Positions 6,479 to 7,787 of a DNA stretch of 7,787 nucleotides are shown piece after piece (positions within the stretch are counted from its first letter, which is position 1; each line of letters begins with the position of its first letter). A program made the position numbers and the translations under genes. A model generated the notes under the pieces. It was not told the origin of the DNA. It searched no databases and saw only the letters and a list, made by a program, of their open reading frames with translations. Origin of the DNA: an uncultured Treponema sp. (lineage in GTDB: Bacteria; Spirochaetota; Spirochaetia; Treponematales; Treponemataceae); the NCBI GenBank assembly GCA_937894335.1, contig CALCRU010000067.1, forward strand, positions 1-7,787, read 5' to 3'.

Positions 6479-6509
6479 GTGCAGGCTCTTATGCCCTGCA
6501 CTGGTTTTT
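6479..6509 (+). terminator. Probable intrinsic terminator or attenuator in the Rep operon
   Basis: GTGCAGG (6479-6485) pairs perfectly with CCTGCAC (6495-6501); TGG and then five T residues (6505-6509) follow. The interrupted, short T-tract suggests partial termination, reducing expression of the next genes. Its position just after the 104-aa gene also argues against the upstream ATG at 6458 as the start of the next gene. Confidence 0.6.
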
Positions 6510-6535
6510 ACCAAAACAAAGGGAGAAATAAAACA

Positions 6536-7009
6536 ATGAAAGACGGAATACAGAACTTAATTTATAGTTTAGGTGGTGAGGGGTGCTACACTCTTTGCTT
6601 GCTTGATGTTGCAGAGGAATACCTAGGACATTCAGTTAATATCCTAGATGTAGTAATCCGTGCAATAAACAAGGGCTACATATACTACGACTGGTCAAAC
6701 TGGAAGAACTCACAAAACTTTTATGTAGAAAAGCCTGCAATGTTTCTAAAACTTGCAACAGGTGTAGACTGGATGGTGTTACACGAGAATGCAGGACGGC
6801 TTCCAAACGGTAAAAATCAATACATCATACGCAGATATGAGCGCACAAATACGACAAAAACATACAGTCATTTCAGTCGAGACACTTTTCAGCCTTATTT
6901 GAATAACGGCACGGAAAAGTACGGTACGGAAGTTTCAACACGCCTTTGTGTTCCGTCCGTTCCTTCGCCTTGCGCCCCTGCACTTCCTGCACTGGAGGGT
7001 ACAAAATGA
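6536..7009 (+). CDS. DUF261-like protein with putative Cys/His peptidase-type centre (157 aa)
   Basis: Residues 13-31 read G-G-E-G-C-Y, then LxLLxVAEEYLG-like spacing, closely resembling the G-C-Y...AE start of DUF261-type proteins known from Borrelia plasmids, spirochaetes, Firmicutes and their phages. A second block, SHFSRDTFQP (111-120) followed by a glycine and an arginine near 130-136, resembles the HF...DP..S..G..R block of the same group. Cys17 and His112 are therefore candidates for a papain/NlpC-like pair; activity is not established for the family. It could be a lysin, a processing peptidase or an inactive relative. A proline-rich tail (140-151) follows. The ATG at 6536 has a GGGAG SD. 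An in-frame ATG at 6458 would read through the hairpin and overlap the previous gene and is disfavoured. The stop overlaps the next start (ATGA). Confidence 0.65.
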   Translation: MKDGIQNLIYSLGGEGCYTLCLLDVAEEYLGHSVNILDVVIRAINKGYIYYDWSNWKNSQNFYVEKPAMFLKLATGVDWMVLHENAGRLPNGKNQYIIRRYERTNTTKTYSHFSRDTFQPYLNNGTEKYGTEVSTRLCVPSVPSPCAPALPALEGTK

Positions 7010-7170
7010 TTATTTATCAATACTCATGCCCTAATTGTGGGAAGTCAAAATTATTTGATACTAAAGAACCCAGGGCAATAATGCAATGGTGTCCTTATTG
7101 CGAAAAAACGGCACATTTTAATCAGTGGAAATATGCAGGAATGTCCGAAAGAGTGCCAGGGAGGATATAG
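7006..7170 (+). CDS. Small zinc-ribbon protein (54 aa)
   Basis: The protein contains two CxxC knuckles, C8-P-N-C11 and C29-P-Y-C32, separated by 17 residues, the layout of a minimal zinc ribbon. The remainder is short and partly basic (ending SERVPGRI). Such proteins can bind nucleic acid or act as small transcription or replication cofactors, but nothing here fixes the role. Its ATG overlaps the stop of the preceding gene by two bases (ATGA) behind a GGAGGG SD, so translation is coupled. A longer frame from a GTG at 6946 would lie wholly inside the preceding gene and has no SD support. Confidence 0.7.
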   Translation: MIIYQYSCPNCGKSKLFDTKEPRAIMQWCPYCEKTAHFNQWKYAGMSERVPGRI

Positions 7171-7175
7171 GCAAA

Positions 7176-7601
7176 ATGCACGGTACGGAAAACATGATAG
7201 AACTTGACATCACGGCAAGCGATGCAGTAAGAAAAGGCGAGCGCATTTTAAAGACAAAGGCAAGCGAAGCAGACTTACTTGCACTTTCAAGAACTGTTAA
7301 AGATTACATCGGACAAAGGGCAGTCTATGACATAAGGGAGGATTTAGACGCAGGTATAACTACTTATTTCCCTACTCCGTTGCGCTTGTGGTGTTTAGTT
7401 TGTGGCTCATGTCGCTACTTGCGCCTTGAAGTGCGCAGTGTAAAATATCGCAAAGATTGCGGTTTCTTGATATTGGTTTGCAACCCTTACAGGTCTGACT
7501 TGCAGGACGAATATATAAAAGTCCGCACAATAGACTTAAAGAAAAAAGGGAAAAAATCCCTGTCGGAAGTAGAGCCTATACAGCAGTGGAGGGAGATATA
7601 G
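7176..7601 (+). CDS. Hypothetical cysteine-containing protein (141 aa)
   Basis: I do not recognise this protein. The first 60 residues are mostly helical and charged (SDAVRKGERILKTK, then EADLLALSRTVKDYIG). The middle contains C73-x-x-C76-x-x-C79 and later C95 and C102, which might bind a metal. The C-terminus is basic (KVRTIDLKKKGKK, about 114-126). It could be a DNA-binding accessory protein. The ATG at 7176 lies 5 bases after the zinc-ribbon stop and behind AGGGAGG; an ATG at 7194 is a weaker alternative, and a GTG at 7125 overlaps the upstream gene without an SD. It is the last gene of the Rep operon, ending 62 bases before a strong terminator. Confidence 0.65.
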   Translation: MHGTENMIELDITASDAVRKGERILKTKASEADLLALSRTVKDYIGQRAVYDIREDLDAGITTYFPTPLRLWCLVCGSCRYLRLEVRSVKYRKDCGFLILVCNPYRSDLQDEYIKVRTIDLKKKGKKSLSEVEPIQQWREI

Positions 7602-7662
7602 CCCTAATGTAAAAAAATCATTCCTTCTTATATTATTTTAAATGTATTAAAGCGTCTAAATC

Positions 7663-7701
7663 GAAGCCTTGGAAAGTTCCTTTTCCTGGGCTTCTTTTTT
7701 T
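7663..7701 (+). terminator. Intrinsic terminator closing the Rep operon
   Basis: GAAGCC (7663-7668) pairs with GGCTTC (7689-7694). Inside, GGAAAG pairs with CTTTTCC with one bulged T, giving an extended stem. Seven T residues (7695-7701) follow directly. This is a convincing rho-independent terminator for the genes from Rep onward. Confidence 0.88.
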
Positions 7702-7720
7702 GTATCTTTTTCATATGGGG

Positions 7721-7730
7721 TGTTATATAA
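7721..7730. repeat. TGTTATATAA element, copy 2
   Basis: An exact repeat of 71-80, located two bases before the two-tier inverted repeat at 7733-7773. A candidate origin-associated element; the role is inferred from repetition and position only. Confidence 0.4.
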
Positions 7731-7732
7731 AA

Positions 7733-7773
7733 CATACCCTCATACCACCCACAAGGGGTGGCAATCGGGTATG
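7733..7773. repeat. Two-tier inverted repeat, candidate origin or packaging hairpin
   Basis: The outer arms CATACCC (7733-7739) and GGGTATG (7767-7773) and inner arms CCACCC (7745-7750) and GGGTGG (7756-7761) are all perfect. They are separated by symmetrical 5-nt internal loops (TCATA and CAATC) and capped by a 5-nt loop ACAAG. No T-run follows on the + strand, so it is not a terminator. The symmetry suggests a structured ssDNA element such as a rolling-circle nick hairpin, a complementary-strand origin or a packaging signal. Confidence 0.68.
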
Positions 7774-7787
7774 CCTGGCGAGGTTTT

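Larger units (their letters stand above)
7602..7787. other. Gene-free right end with terminator and hairpins
   Basis: No reading frame of note occurs here. It contains the operon terminator (7663-7701), the second TGTTATATAA copy (7721-7730) and a two-tier inverted repeat (7733-7773). On a circle it would continue directly into the gene-free left end. Confidence 0.6.

Noticed and set aside
1..7787. CRISPR array, tRNA, rRNA, insertion sequence or integrase
   Set aside because: I saw no regularly spaced repeats, no tRNA cloverleaf, no transposase or recombinase motifs, and no terminal inverted repeats of IS type.

Overview
The window looks like a complete or nearly complete small phage-like genome, probably circular and copied by rolling-circle replication. 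All eleven genes I support lie on the + strand. They run from 248 to 7601, and the two window ends (7602-7787 and 1-247) are both gene-free and rich in hairpins, as expected if a circle was opened inside its origin region. No terminase, portal, Zot-type ATPase, integrase or recognisable Microviridae capsid gene is visible. G+C is moderate (low forties by eye), the standard genetic code is used, and nearly every gene has a purine-rich Shine-Dalgarno site. The SD usage argues for a host such as a Firmicute or spirochaete and against a typical Bacteroidota host, although the DUF6266-like proteins are best known from Bacteroidota. The host remains open.

Region 1 (248-4549) is a putative virion and host-contact module. 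It holds three paralogous proteins that share a basic, glycine-rich N-terminal motif resembling DUF6266 (242, 203 and 439 aa). Between the first and second lie a 57-aa protein with two membrane segments (holin-like or minor coat) and two tandem paralogous coiled-coil proteins that look like receptor-binding spikes or fibres (200 and 204 aa). A strong intrinsic terminator separates the 203-aa gene from the 439-aa gene, which suggests different dosages. My inference is that the DUF6266-like proteins are the capsid or coat proteins of this element.

Region 2 (4653-7601) is a replication and accessory module. It is driven by a well-formed sigma-70-type promoter overlapping the stop codon of the 439-aa gene. 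It encodes an HUH-type rolling-circle Rep (498 aa) with an unusual C-terminal CxC...CxC cysteine cluster, a 104-aa unknown protein, a 157-aa DUF261-like protein with a plausible Cys/His pair (possible lysis or processing peptidase), a 54-aa zinc-ribbon protein and a 141-aa cysteine-containing unknown. A strong terminator closes the operon at 7663-7701.

The remaining sequence (7702-7787 joined to 1-247) carries several perfect inverted repeats, two copies of TGTTATATAA, and a promoter so close to the first ATG that its transcript would be nearly leaderless. This is the best candidate for the replication origin and packaging signal. If it is a virus, the combination of HUH Rep, DUF6266-like paralogs, twin spikes and a small membrane protein does not match the ssDNA phage families I know (Microviridae, Inoviridae-type, Finnlakeviridae), so it may be an undescribed lineage.
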